A stretch of DNA of 64,000 bases from Polyangia bacterium. GTDB lineage: Bacteria; Myxococcota_A; Polyangia; Nannocystales; Nannocystaceae. Position 1 is the first letter of the stretch, and each line of letters begins with the position of its first letter. A program made the position numbers and the translations under genes. This document shows positions 26,147 through 35,523 of the stretch, one piece after another. The stretch spans positions 1-64,000 of the forward strand of contig JAUHWG010000036.1 in NCBI GenBank assembly GCA_030424595.1. The letters run 5' to 3'. Below the pieces are notes generated by a model. It saw only the letters and a program-made list of their open reading frames with translations, made no database searches and was not told where the DNA came from.

Positions 26147-26875
26147 ATGCGCCGCCTCTTCCTCCGGCTCCTCCCCCTTCTCACCCTGTGCCTCCCGATC
26201 GCCTGCAATGGTGGCCAAGGTGAGGTCGACAGCGAGACGTCGACAGGAGCGTCGTCGTCGACCGGCCCGGAGGTTCGCGATCGCTGCACTCCATCGCTCA
26301 GCCCCGATCCCTGCGGCGACCTCCTGTGCTGCTCGGACGACCCTGCAGCCCAGGAGGGGAAGCTCCCGGCGTTCAACGGCACGCCGCTGAGCGACGTCTT
26401 CGGCGTACCGATCTTTGCCGAGGCCAACAACGCGCTCAGTCGCCGAGGGCAGTGCGTCGCCCCCGAGAGCGAGCGCCCGCTGAGCAACGGCTGCCCGAGC
26501 CCCTGCAACCCCCGCTGGGACGTCGACGATGTCTCCACGATATGCGGCGCGGGTCGCCTCTGCTGTCAATCCCAGGCGCTCACAGCGGATGACTGCATCA
26601 TGGACCCCGACACCGGACGCTGGCGGGCGGTCACCGGCGAGGATATCCTCTTGGGGTTGTCGAGCTGGGGTGACCGACACCCCACCGCACAGGATCCGAA
26701 CGCGACAGGCTGCGGGCTCTTCGCGGGCACGACGGACGTCAGCGATCCTACCTACGCGGACTGTCTGATCCAGCTCAGCGTCGCAGATCAGCGCGGCTGG
26801 TGTGCTGACACCTGCCCCTGCGTCGAGGACACCTGCGAGCTGCGTAACGTCGATGCGGTCCCCCAGTGTTCGTAG
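26147..26875 (+). CDS. Cys-rich lipoprotein
   Basis: From ATG 26147 the product is 242 residues, with signal peptide MRRLFLRLLPLLTLCLPIAC ending in the lipid-anchored Cys. A short Ser/Thr/Gly linker follows. The rest contains many Cys residues in pairs (LLCCSDD, LCCQSQ, CADTCPC), suggesting a disulphide-rich extracellular fold. No known family was recognised. The start is supported by ggag seven bases upstream; the frame extends to 26093 without signal-peptide logic. Function unknown. Confidence 0.7.
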   Translation: MRRLFLRLLPLLTLCLPIACNGGQGEVDSETSTGASSSTGPEVRDRCTPSLSPDPCGDLLCCSDDPAAQEGKLPAFNGTPLSDVFGVPIFAEANNALSRRGQCVAPESERPLSNGCPSPCNPRWDVDDVSTICGAGRLCCQSQALTADDCIMDPDTGRWRAVTGEDILLGLSSWGDRHPTAQDPNATGCGLFAGTTDVSDPTYADCLIQLSVADQRGWCADTCPCVEDTCELRNVDAVPQCS

Positions 26876-27063
26876 TCCGAGGGGGCCGTCGCTGACGAGG
26901 CGTGGGTCTGTCCTGTACCGAGGATGGGACCTGCGACCGCGACTCGGTCCCCGGGCCCAAGTGCGGGGTGCGGGTGGACGTGCTCATGGCATCGCTCACG
27001 GCATCGCTTCGGTCGCTGTTGAGCCGGAGAGGCCCGCTGAGCCTGGGGGCTGTGGGGCTCGGC

Positions 27064-28050
27064 CTACTTGATGCAGACCCGGACGTCGTCGAGGCCGAAC
27101 GACTCGTTCTTCTTGCCTTCGTTGAGGTTGGCGGAGAAGTGGAGGACGGCGTCCTCGGCCGCGTGGGCGGCGGTCGTGGTGAAGGGGAGGAGGCCGTCGC
27201 GGAAGCTCCAGCCGCAGATGTCGCTGTTGTGGTTGCAGGTGCCCGCGTCCCAGACGTCGCACTTCTTGCTGTAGATCGGCTCCCCGTCGAGCTCGACCCG
27301 GAAGGTCTCGTTGTCCCAGGAGTCGATGGCGTAGAGCACGGCGCTGAGGCGAAGCTCTGCGTGGGGGATGCCGAAGAGCTCGAAGGTGCGGCTGACCGGG
27401 GTGTCCTTGCCGAGCTTGTCGTGTCCGCCCAGGATCTGCTTCTTGTCACAGGTCGTGATGTCGGTCTTCGACCAGCCCTCCGAGCCGCCCTCGAAGTCGT
27501 TGAAGTAGACGCAGCTCCAACCCCCCTCGGCCATGTCGCAGCTGACCTCGACCGGCGCGTCACCGCCGGGGCCGTCGGGGTCGAGGGTGTAGACGCCGTC
27601 GTCGAGCTCCGGGTGGGCCTCGTGGAGGGCGAGGCAGCTCGGCGGCTCGCCGCACTCGCCGTCGACGCAGACCCCGAGCACACACTCAGCGTCGATGCAC
27701 TCTGGGCCGGTGGTGGTGGTGGTGGTGGTCGTCGTCGTGCTGGTGTCGGAGGCGGTGCCGGGGTCGGTGGTGGTGCCAGGTTCGGTGGTGGTGCCGGGGT
27801 CGGTGGTAGTGCCGGGGGCCGTGGTCGAGGTCGAGTCGGTGCCGCTGTTCGAGCCGCCGCTCGCGGTCACGCTGGTCCCCGAGGTGCCGCTGCTCGTCTC
27901 GCCGGTCGGATCGGTCGTTGAGCTGCTGCTCGAGCCTGACTCCAGCCCTGCGGTCCCCTTGGTCTCAGCCTCGACGATCTCGCCACATCCGAGGGGGACG
28001 GTGAGTAGGAGAACGAGGGGGAGGGGCGAGGCTAGGTGGGAGAGGCGCAT
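27064..28050 (-). CDS. Lipoprotein with fibrinogen-like domain
   Basis: From ATG 28050 the product is 328 residues. Lipobox LGC follows a hydrophobic signal. A long Thr/Ser/Pro/Gly linker spans about 28-115, encoded by near-exact repeats of the type DPGTTT and a Thr run. A short Cys module (CIDAECVLGVCVDGECG) precedes a domain resembling the N-terminal part of fibrinogen C-terminal domains (DDGVYTLDPDGPGG...VSCDMAEGGWSCV). The C-terminus (DGLLPFTTTAAHAAEDAVLHF) looks like a carbohydrate-binding or galactose-lectin-like fold. It is probably a surface adhesin. The usual full fibrinogen domain is not complete. Confidence 0.7.
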   Translation of the reverse strand: MRLSHLASPLPLVLLLTVPLGCGEIVEAETKGTAGLESGSSSSSTTDPTGETSSGTSGTSVTASGGSNSGTDSTSTTAPGTTTDPGTTTEPGTTTDPGTASDTSTTTTTTTTTTGPECIDAECVLGVCVDGECGEPPSCLALHEAHPELDDGVYTLDPDGPGGDAPVEVSCDMAEGGWSCVYFNDFEGGSEGWSKTDITTCDKKQILGGHDKLGKDTPVSRTFELFGIPHAELRLSAVLYAIDSWDNETFRVELDGEPIYSKKCDVWDAGTCNHNSDICGWSFRDGLLPFTTTAAHAAEDAVLHFSANLNEGKKNESFGLDDVRVCIK

Positions 28051-28295
28051 GAGGAGGCTCCGGCGTGGGGAGTGGGGCAAGTATAGGTAGGTCTGAGGGC
28101 CGGACAAGCGTGGCGGATACGCTCTCGGCATGTGGGCGGTCGTTGCCGTGACATGTGTGCGTTCGCGCAGCGATCGTGGTCTGGGTGACCCGCCGCTGTG
28201 TTTGGTCGCGCCGCGAGAGTTCGCGGAGGTGAGAGGGCTGAGTTGGGCCCGCGCGAGCGGGGATGCTCGCAGCGTGGTCGTCAGCGCGCCCGTCG

Positions 28296-29024
28296 TCAGC
28301 GCGCCGTCGGACGTCGGCCGACGAAGTGCCAGCCCAGGCCGCCGAGGGTCGGGACCGCGGCGACGAGCTCGAGGTCGGCGCCGGCGAAGAGGGACCGGGC
28401 AAGCTCCGGGGTGAGTCGCCCTGCGAGCGAGGAGAAGAGGCGCCAGAGGATCATCGACGCGGCGAAGCGGGTCGCCGTGCGAGGCTCCCGCAGGCCGGCC
28501 CGCAGGTCGGGGAGGGCCCCTCGGGCCGCGCTGAGGAGCGATCCGTCGCGGGCGGGCTCCATCAGGACGAGCCTACCTCCGGGCACGAGCACCCGGGCGA
28601 TCTCACGTAGGGCCCGCTCGCGCTCGCCGATGATGTAGAGGAACGAGTGACCGGTGACGACGTCGAACGATGCGTCGCGCAGGGGCAGATCGAGGGCGTC
28701 CGCGCAGAGGAACGAGAGGCCTGAGAGGTGAGCGTAGCGCTGGCGCAGGAGGGCGCGGGCGCGCTCGATCATCGGCGCCGAGATGTCGACGCCCGTGACC
28801 AGGGCCGGACCGGGCACCGCCTCCGCGAGGACGAAGCTCGAGACCCCCGGGCCGCAGCCTAGATCGAGGATCCGCAGCGGCGCCTCCGGGGAGCCGCGAC
28901 GATGCTCGCCGAAGTGTTCGACGAGCCCGGCGATCTGCCGGCGCCACAGCGGTTGCTCGGTGAGCAGGCGGTAGGCGAGCGCGCCGAGGTCGTTCTCGAA
29001 GATCCAGCTGCGAACACGAGACAT
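28296..29024 (-). CDS. Class I SAM-dependent methyltransferase
   Basis: A 242-residue Rossmann-fold methyltransferase. Motif I is ILDLGCGPGVSSFVLAE, followed by the acidic ribose-binding VTGVDISAPMIERAR, motif II-like CADALDLPLRDASFDVVTGHSF and motif III-like LREIARVLVPGGRLVLMEP. This fits the ubiquinone/UbiE-type Methyltransf_11 group. The substrate is not deducible. The start is ATG at 29024; a GTG at 29036 is possible. It has no signal peptide and stands alone between lipoprotein genes. Confidence 0.85.
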   Translation of the reverse strand: MSRVRSWIFENDLGALAYRLLTEQPLWRRQIAGLVEHFGEHRRGSPEAPLRILDLGCGPGVSSFVLAEAVPGPALVTGVDISAPMIERARALLRQRYAHLSGLSFLCADALDLPLRDASFDVVTGHSFLYIIGERERALREIARVLVPGGRLVLMEPARDGSLLSAARGALPDLRAGLREPRTATRFAASMILWRLFSSLAGRLTPELARSLFAGADLELVAAVPTLGGLGWHFVGRRPTAR

Positions 29025-29187
29025 CGGCGCCCGCACTCTCGCTGCTGCCTGGGAGCGCCGTCAAGCGCTCCAGCCCTCGTCGTCCCTCTCCGCTCCTGCG
29101 TTCTTCGTGTTCTTCTCCGTCAGGTTCTCCCCTCTCGTTCTGTTCTTGAGAGGTGTCCATTAGATGGGGGGGCAGGTCGGCCCGGTG

Positions 29188-29247
29188 CAGCGGCGCCTTG
29201 TCGAGGCCAAGAGGACCGACGATTGCGGCGCGAGAGCACACCGGACT
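29188..29247 (+). repeat. Interspersed repeat A, copy 2
   Basis: This is the second copy of the 60-bp element at 25934-25993, in the same orientation. It ends 14 bp before the 3' end of the minus-strand propeller lipoprotein gene, so its complement may form part of that transcript's 3' end. Confidence 0.6.
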
Positions 29248-29261
29248 AGGGCCGCGAGCTC

Positions 29262-30404
<1,143 letters not shown>

Positions 30405-30504
30405 CCGCGCATGCTACTCCGCGGTCGTCTGGGCGCGCAAATACGCGCGCTCCTGCCGATGTCCGACGGGCCGCGAGCGAGGGAGCGCAGCGGCGTCGCT
30501 GCGG

Positions 30505-30600
30505 CACTGTGCCAGCACTGTGCCAGCACTGTGGCAGCATCGCCGCGGTACCGCAGCGGTGCCGCCGCGGTCGCCACACCGTAGCGGCACCGTAGCGGGG
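30505..30600. repeat. Tandem and palindromic repeats upstream of lipoprotein gene
   Basis: Three copies of an 11-bp unit (cactgtgccag, last copy with one change) occupy 30505-30537. They are followed by dense GC palindromes such as accgcagcggt and ccgcgg. The block lies between two minus-strand genes, upstream of the propeller lipoprotein. Its function is unknown. Confidence 0.6.
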
Positions 30601-30614
30601 GGCCGCGCTTGCGG

Positions 30615-32507
30615 CTACTTGCGCGGCTTGCTGGGCTTGCTCGTCCCCCTGCCCGCGGCTTTGCCCTTGCCCGCGGCTTTGCTCGAGGCCTGACCGCCCT
30701 TGCCCTGGCCGCGCGCGACGACGTCGGAGAGCCACCCGGCGAGGTCGCTGAGGAAGGCGGGGTCGACCTCCCGGGGGCCGTCCGGATCGAGGTAGCGGGT
30801 GGGCGAGGAGTTGCCCGTCTCGAGCTTGAAGAGGTGGTCCAGGCCGGGATAGCGGCGGACCGAGACCGAGCGGCGATGCTTGCGGGCGAGGGCCTGGAGG
30901 GTCGCCGGGTCCCGCTCCGGGTCGACCTCAAAGTCGCGGCTCCCCTGGGCGACCCACAGCGGCGAGCTGCCCTTGGCCAGGAGCTCGCTGGGGTCGATAC
31001 GCAGGAGCCCTCGGGCCCACTCGGCCTCGTCGACCAGCTCCGGCGGCAGGTTTGAGCCGCCGAGGAGGGCGCTCATCAGGCGCTCGTGCTCCTCGCGGGC
31101 GCGCTCTCGCAGCTCGGGGGGGATGGTCTCGATGTCGGCCTCGGCCTGCTCGTCGAGGAGGGTCCGGTAGGGGCGGCCGGGGGTGCCGAGGAGGGCGACC
31201 GCGAGGACACCCCGGCCCTCACCGTCGAGCTCGAGCGCCCGCCAGCCACCTTCGCCGTGGCCGACGAGGACGATCCGGTCGGGGTCGACCTCCTCTTGGA
31301 CCATCAGGGTGCGGAGCGCCCTCCGGGCGTCCTCGAGCTGGAGATCCCAGGAGCGCGGCCCCTCGCCGCTCTTCCCCTGACCGCGCTCGTCAAAGCGGAG
31401 GACGACAAAGCCGGCCTCGGCGAGGGCGTCGGTGATCGCGTGGGCGCCGAGGTCGACCGGCGGCGGCCCGGCGTAGCCGTAGCGGTCCTGCCGTCCGGTG
31501 CCGCTGAGGAAGAGCGCGGCGGGTCTCGGGCCGCGCTTGGCCGCGGCGGGGAGGAGCACCTCGCCTTGGAGCTTGGGCTCGCCCGGCCGCCCCGGGAGCT
31601 CGACCTCGCGGCGGCTGAAGGTCACGCCCTCAGCCGGGGCGTAGCTCAGGGTCCGCGGCGGTCGCAGGTCCCACTCCGGCCAGGCCTCCTCGGTCGGGCG
31701 GATCGTCAGGCCCTCGTCGATCACGTCGATCGCGGTGATCCGCCCCTTGTCGACGGTGATCGTCTCGCCGAGGCTCGTGCTCAGGCGGGCGGCGGGATAC
31801 TGGGTCGCCGGGTCGCCGATGACCTCGGCCTCGGCGCTCCAGTCGACCGGCAGGGAGCCGGAGAGGCTGAGCATGCGCCAGCCGAACTCACCGGCGCGCA
31901 GCGGCCGGAGGCCGAGCATCAGCTCCTCGTGGAAGATCGCGGCGAAGGCCATGTAGGCGGCGTCCTTGCCGGCCTTGAGCACCTCTTCTTGGTGGCCGTC
32001 GGTGATCCGCAAAAGCTCGCCGTCGCGGGTGAAGCGGAGGAGCGTCGGGCCGCTCTGCTCGCTGCCGCGGATCAGCCGACCCTCCCCATCGATGACGATC
32101 TCGCCGGCGCTGCGCAGGGGCTCGCGGCCGGGGAGGTTGAGCTCGACGCGGGTCGTGAACCGGTGCAGCGGCGGCGCGTCCTCGGTCGGACCCTCGTAGC
32201 GCCCCCAGGAGTGGCCGATGAGGGCGTCGCCGCGGCGAAAGACGTAGGCGCGGGTCTCTCCGACGGCATAGAGCTCGCCGGCGGGCTTGCCGGGCCACAG
32301 CTCGACCCGGCGCAGCTCGTCGCGGTCGAGGCTCCCCTCCTCCTCCGGCGGCGTAGCGCCCTCCTCCGGGATCTTCAGACAACCAGGGGCGGCGAGGGCG
32401 GAGAGCAGCCCCGAGGCGAGGAGGAGCCCGCGGAGGGCGCTCTGGCGGCGACCTCTGAGGATCGGCGAGGGCCTGTCGAGGCCGGCGGGGGAGGGCGAGG
32501 TGCGCAC
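30615..32507 (-). CDS. Alpha/beta-hydrolase lipoprotein with Ser-to-Gly nucleophile
   Basis: A 630-residue protein starting with GTG. The signal peptide ends APGC (Cys43). Residues 60-300 are an unrecognised beta-rich domain. Residues 300-600 form an alpha/beta hydrolase fold: FDERGQGKSGEG (oxyanion/turn region), the nucleophile elbow VLVGHGEGG, the acid strand WVAQGSRDFEV and the His loop YPGLDHLF. The expected Ser of GHSxGG is Gly418 (codon 31254-31256, ggc), so classical serine hydrolysis should be impossible although the acid and His positions remain. The C-terminus is a Lys/Gly/Ser-rich tail. It may be a pseudo-enzyme or binding protein. Confidence 0.8.
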   Translation of the reverse strand: MRTSPSPAGLDRPSPILRGRRQSALRGLLLASGLLSALAAPGCLKIPEEGATPPEEEGSLDRDELRRVELWPGKPAGELYAVGETRAYVFRRGDALIGHSWGRYEGPTEDAPPLHRFTTRVELNLPGREPLRSAGEIVIDGEGRLIRGSEQSGPTLLRFTRDGELLRITDGHQEEVLKAGKDAAYMAFAAIFHEELMLGLRPLRAGEFGWRMLSLSGSLPVDWSAEAEVIGDPATQYPAARLSTSLGETITVDKGRITAIDVIDEGLTIRPTEEAWPEWDLRPPRTLSYAPAEGVTFSRREVELPGRPGEPKLQGEVLLPAAAKRGPRPAALFLSGTGRQDRYGYAGPPPVDLGAHAITDALAEAGFVVLRFDERGQGKSGEGPRSWDLQLEDARRALRTLMVQEEVDPDRIVLVGHGEGGWRALELDGEGRGVLAVALLGTPGRPYRTLLDEQAEADIETIPPELRERAREEHERLMSALLGGSNLPPELVDEAEWARGLLRIDPSELLAKGSSPLWVAQGSRDFEVDPERDPATLQALARKHRRSVSVRRYPGLDHLFKLETGNSSPTRYLDPDGPREVDPAFLSDLAGWLSDVVARGQGKGGQASSKAAGKGKAAGRGTSKPSKPRK

Positions 32508-32626
32508 GCCGGGACTATACTCGCTCGCTCGACCGGGGCACGGCCTGCGGAGCCGCCGCGGGCCCTCCGCGTCCGTCGATACGCCCTTTTTTCCGGCCTC
32601 TGCGGCGCTCCGGGGTAGTCTGGGCC

Positions 32627-33268
32627 ATGCCTTGGAGTCGTGATGAGATCGCCGCCCGCGCCGCTCAGGAGCTCGCTCCGGGGTCGGTCGTCAACCTCGG
32701 GATCGGGATCCCAACGCTGATCAGCAACCACCTCGACCCGGAGGCGGGGATCGTCCTCCACTCGGAGAACGGCCTCCTCGGGATGGGCCCCTTCCCGACC
32801 GAGGACGAGGTCGACGCCCAGGTGATCAACGCTGGCAAGCAGACCGTCACCGTGATCCCCGGCGGCTCGACCTTCGACTCGGCCCTCTCCTTCGCGATGA
32901 TCCGCGGCGGTCATGTCGACGTCGCGGTTCTCGGGGCGATGGAGGTCGCGGCGAACGGCGACCTCGCCAACTGGATGGTCCCGGGCAAGAAGGTCGCGGG
33001 GATCGGCGGGGCGATGGACCTGGCGGTCGGCGCCCAGCGGGTGATCGCGGTGATGAACCACCGCAGCCGCAACGGCAAGAGCAAGCTGGTCGAGCGCTGC
33101 TCGCTGCCCCTGACCGCCCAGGGCTGCATCGAGCGGGTGATCACCGATCTCGGCGTGATCGCGGTCGACGAAGGCGGTTTTGTCCTGGTCGAGCGGGCCC
33201 CGGGGGTGAGCGTCGAGGAGATCGTCGCCGCCACGGGGGCGCCGCTGCGGGTCGACGCGAGCGGCTGA
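32627..33268 (+). CDS. 3-oxoacid CoA-transferase, subunit B
   Basis: A 213-residue subunit with the family hallmark SENGLLG carrying the catalytic Glu (residue 47), plus NLGIGIPT, PGGSTFDSALSF, GGHVDVAVLGAMEV and GDLANWMVPGK. It resembles ScoB/AtoD-type beta subunits that transfer CoA between succinyl-CoA or acetyl-CoA and acetoacetate. The alpha subunit, normally adjacent, is absent here: upstream is a divergent lipoprotein gene and downstream an esterase. It may be encoded elsewhere. The following PHB-depolymerase-like gene would fit ketone-body or polyhydroxybutyrate use, but that is inference. Confidence 0.9.
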   Translation: MPWSRDEIAARAAQELAPGSVVNLGIGIPTLISNHLDPEAGIVLHSENGLLGMGPFPTEDEVDAQVINAGKQTVTVIPGGSTFDSALSFAMIRGGHVDVAVLGAMEVAANGDLANWMVPGKKVAGIGGAMDLAVGAQRVIAVMNHRSRNGKSKLVERCSLPLTAQGCIERVITDLGVIAVDEGGFVLVERAPGVSVEEIVAATGAPLRVDASG

Positions 33269-33287
33269 TCTCCGCGGACCTCCGCTG

Positions 33288-33330
33288 AATTGAGCGCAAT
33301 TGCTATTGCGATAAGAATTGTCTGATCCCG
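33288..33330 (+). promoter_or_regulatory. AT-rich candidate promoter/operator
   Basis: The stretch gaattgagcgcaattgct at 33287-33304, followed by attgcgataagaattg, is strikingly AT-rich here. It contains the inverted repeat gcaat-tgct-attgc and a possible -10-like gataag. It lies 40-80 bp upstream of the esterase lipoprotein start. A regulator site is possible; none can be named with confidence. Confidence 0.35.
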
Positions 33331-33368
33331 TCGCGAATCCCCCCTGGGGAAATCGCTACACTTCGGGC

Positions 33369-34502
33369 ATGCGCCCCTGGGATCTTCGCCCCCTCGTCGT
33401 CCCCCTCGCCGCCCTCGTCCTCGCCTGTGGCGATTATGGGAGCGGGGCTGGGACCGCCTCATCGACCACGGAGAGCGTCGACGCGAGCTCCGCGGGGGAG
33501 ACCGCGACGACGGACGCGTCGACCTCGACCGGTGGCAGCGGCGGCGAGGAGTCGGGCACGGAGAGCGGCTCGGAGAGCGCGAGCACGACGGACGCCCCGA
33601 CCAGCGCGGGCGCGACGACCGAGGAGCCCACCGGCACGACCGGCACGACGACCGAGGACCCGACCGCGGGGACGACCAGCGGCGGGCTCACCTGTCGGGG
33701 CGGAGGTCTCGGCGCGGGCGACCACGAGCTGTCGATCGAGCACGACGGGATGACCCGGACCCTGCGCCTCCACGTCCCGCCGAGCTACGACGACGGGGTC
33801 GCGACGCCCCTGGTCGTCAATTTCCACGGCCTCACCTCCAACGCCGATCAGCAGGTTCTCTTCTCGGCGATGAACCCGACCGCCGACGCCGAGGGCTTCA
33901 TCGTCGCCTATCCCAACGGACACATGAACTCGTGGAACGCGGGGGAGTGCTGCGGCCAGGCGATGTCGGCGGAGATCGACGATGTCGGCTTTGTCCGGGC
34001 TCTGGTCGCCGAGATCGAGGAGGTCACCTGCGTCGATCCGGCGCGGATCTTCGCCACTGGCATGTCCAACGGCGGCTTCATGACCAACCGCCTCGCCTGC
34101 GAGGCGAGCGACCTCTTCGCCGCCTTTGCCCCGGTCTCGGCGGTGCGGGTGACCGAGCCCTGCGAGCCCGAGCGGCCGGTGCCGATCATGATGTTCAACG
34201 GGACCGTCGACAGCCTCGTCCCCTACGACGGTGGCCTCTTCATCGGCGCGGTCGAGACCTTCGAGGGCTGGGCGGCCGAGGGCGGCTGCGAGGGGCTCCC
34301 GGTCGAGACCTTCGCCGCCGGCGCGGCGACCTGCGAGACCTACGAAGATTGCGACGCCGGGGTCGAGGTCACCCTCTGCACCATCGATCCGATGGGCCAC
34401 TGCTGGCCGGGGAACGCCTTTTGCCCCTTCGTCCCCGCGAACACCGACATCTCGGCGAATGAGTCGATGTGGGCGTTCTTCGAGGCGCACCCGCTGCCCT
34501 GA
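33369..34502 (+). CDS. PHB-depolymerase/feruloyl-esterase-like lipoprotein
   Basis: From ATG 33369 the product is 377 residues. The lipobox LVLAC follows a short signal. Residues 20-110 are a Ser/Thr/Glu linker. Residues 118-377 form an LpqC/PHB-depolymerase-type alpha/beta hydrolase: PLVVNFHGLTSNADQQ (oxyanion), the nucleophile elbow FATGMSNGGFM, the acid strand MMFNGTVDSLVPY and the His loop DPMGHCWPG. Known relatives cleave short polyester or feruloyl esters outside the cell. All catalytic residues appear present. It follows the CoA-transferase B gene by 100 bp. Confidence 0.82.
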   Translation: MRPWDLRPLVVPLAALVLACGDYGSGAGTASSTTESVDASSAGETATTDASTSTGGSGGEESGTESGSESASTTDAPTSAGATTEEPTGTTGTTTEDPTAGTTSGGLTCRGGGLGAGDHELSIEHDGMTRTLRLHVPPSYDDGVATPLVVNFHGLTSNADQQVLFSAMNPTADAEGFIVAYPNGHMNSWNAGECCGQAMSAEIDDVGFVRALVAEIEEVTCVDPARIFATGMSNGGFMTNRLACEASDLFAAFAPVSAVRVTEPCEPERPVPIMMFNGTVDSLVPYDGGLFIGAVETFEGWAAEGGCEGLPVETFAAGAATCETYEDCDAGVEVTLCTIDPMGHCWPGNAFCPFVPANTDISANESMWAFFEAHPLP

Positions 34503-34520
34503 GCGGCTCCGGGCAGCGGG
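34490..34520 (+). terminator. Hairpin overlapping the esterase stop codon
   Basis: A perfect 10-bp stem, cccgctgccc (34490-34499) with gggcagcggg (34511-34520), has an 11-base loop that includes the stop codon. Its position suggests a terminator or 3'-end stabiliser. There is no U-tract. Confidence 0.55.
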
Positions 34521-34650
34521 CTGAGCTGCGGCCGCGCGCCCTCGCTCGGGCGGACTTCGGCGAGCTGGCGTCGACCGGATCTACATCGTCCAGGGCTTTG
34601 AGGCCCCGCCGCCTGTGCCCCAGGAGGCGAGGAGGCGACGGGCGGCGGGC

Positions 34651-35472
34651 CTACTCGAGGCCGAAGCGCTTTCGCATCCCTGCCAGGAACGCCTCGTCCT
34701 GCTCGACGGAGTATCGAGCGGCGAGGAGCTCCTTCGCGCCCTCTCCGGAGATGAAGCGGAGCCGGGCCGTCGGGTCGTGAACCGCCTGCCAAATGACCTC
34801 GGCGACCCCCTCTGGCGTCTGTCGATCCGACCCGTCGCTGCTCTGCATGGCCGCCGTGATCGCCTGGACCATCGGCTGGTACTCGGCGAGGGACTCATCG
34901 TTGGTGAACACGAACGACCGCCCCGCGAAGTCCGTCGCGACACCGCCCGGCTCGACCACCTTGACGCGGATGCCGAGGGGGATGAGCTCATAGTGAAGCG
35001 CCTCGGAGAGGCCCTCCACGGCCCACTTGGACCCGTGATAGAGAGCGCCGAAGGGGTAGCACATTCGCCCGCCGACCGACGATATGTTGACGATCACCCC
35101 GCTCTTGGCCGCCCGCATGAGGCGAAGGACCGCCTTTGTGGTCGCGATGAGCCCGAAGACGTTCACGTCGAATTGCCGCCGGATCACGTCCATCGGCGTG
35201 GCCTCGAGCGCGCCATAGGCCCCATAGCCGGCGTTGTTGAGGAGCGCGTCGATCCCCCCGAAGCGGGCCTGGGCGGCCTCGACCGCCGCTTGGATCGAAG
35301 CATCGTCGAGGACATCGAGGCGGGTGACCAGTATGTTTTCGCCGGCGAGGCCGGCTCCGTCGTCTGGGTTGCGCATCGTCGCGACGACGTTCCAGTCGCG
35401 CTGGGCAAACCAGGATGCTGTCGCCTTGCCGATACCCGAGCTCGCGCCGGTGATGAAGATTGTCTTGGACAT
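34651..35472 (-). CDS. Short-chain dehydrogenase/reductase
   Basis: A 273-residue classical SDR. The cofactor motif is TGASSGIG near the N-terminus, NNAGYG follows, and the catalytic Ser and YxxxK are visible as NISSVGGRMCYPFGALYHGSK. The residue after the second strand (MRNPDD) suggests NADP preference, with moderate confidence. The substrate is unknown. It lies 51 bp downstream of the AraC-type regulator gene on the same strand and may be its target or partner. Confidence 0.88.
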   Translation of the reverse strand: MSKTIFITGASSGIGKATASWFAQRDWNVVATMRNPDDGAGLAGENILVTRLDVLDDASIQAAVEAAQARFGGIDALLNNAGYGAYGALEATPMDVIRRQFDVNVFGLIATTKAVLRLMRAAKSGVIVNISSVGGRMCYPFGALYHGSKWAVEGLSEALHYELIPLGIRVKVVEPGGVATDFAGRSFVFTNDESLAEYQPMVQAITAAMQSSDGSDRQTPEGVAEVIWQAVHDPTARLRFISGEGAKELLAARYSVEQDEAFLAGMRKRFGLE

Positions 35473-35523
35473 TGTGGGTCTCCTGCCCCAGACGGGGCGG
35501 TGTTGCGGGGTGACCGGGACGGA

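Noticed and set aside
31086..32618. Plus-strand frame of about 510 codons
   Set aside because: It is antisense to the alpha/beta-hydrolase lipoprotein, which has a signal peptide and hydrolase motifs; the plus-strand product is low-complexity.
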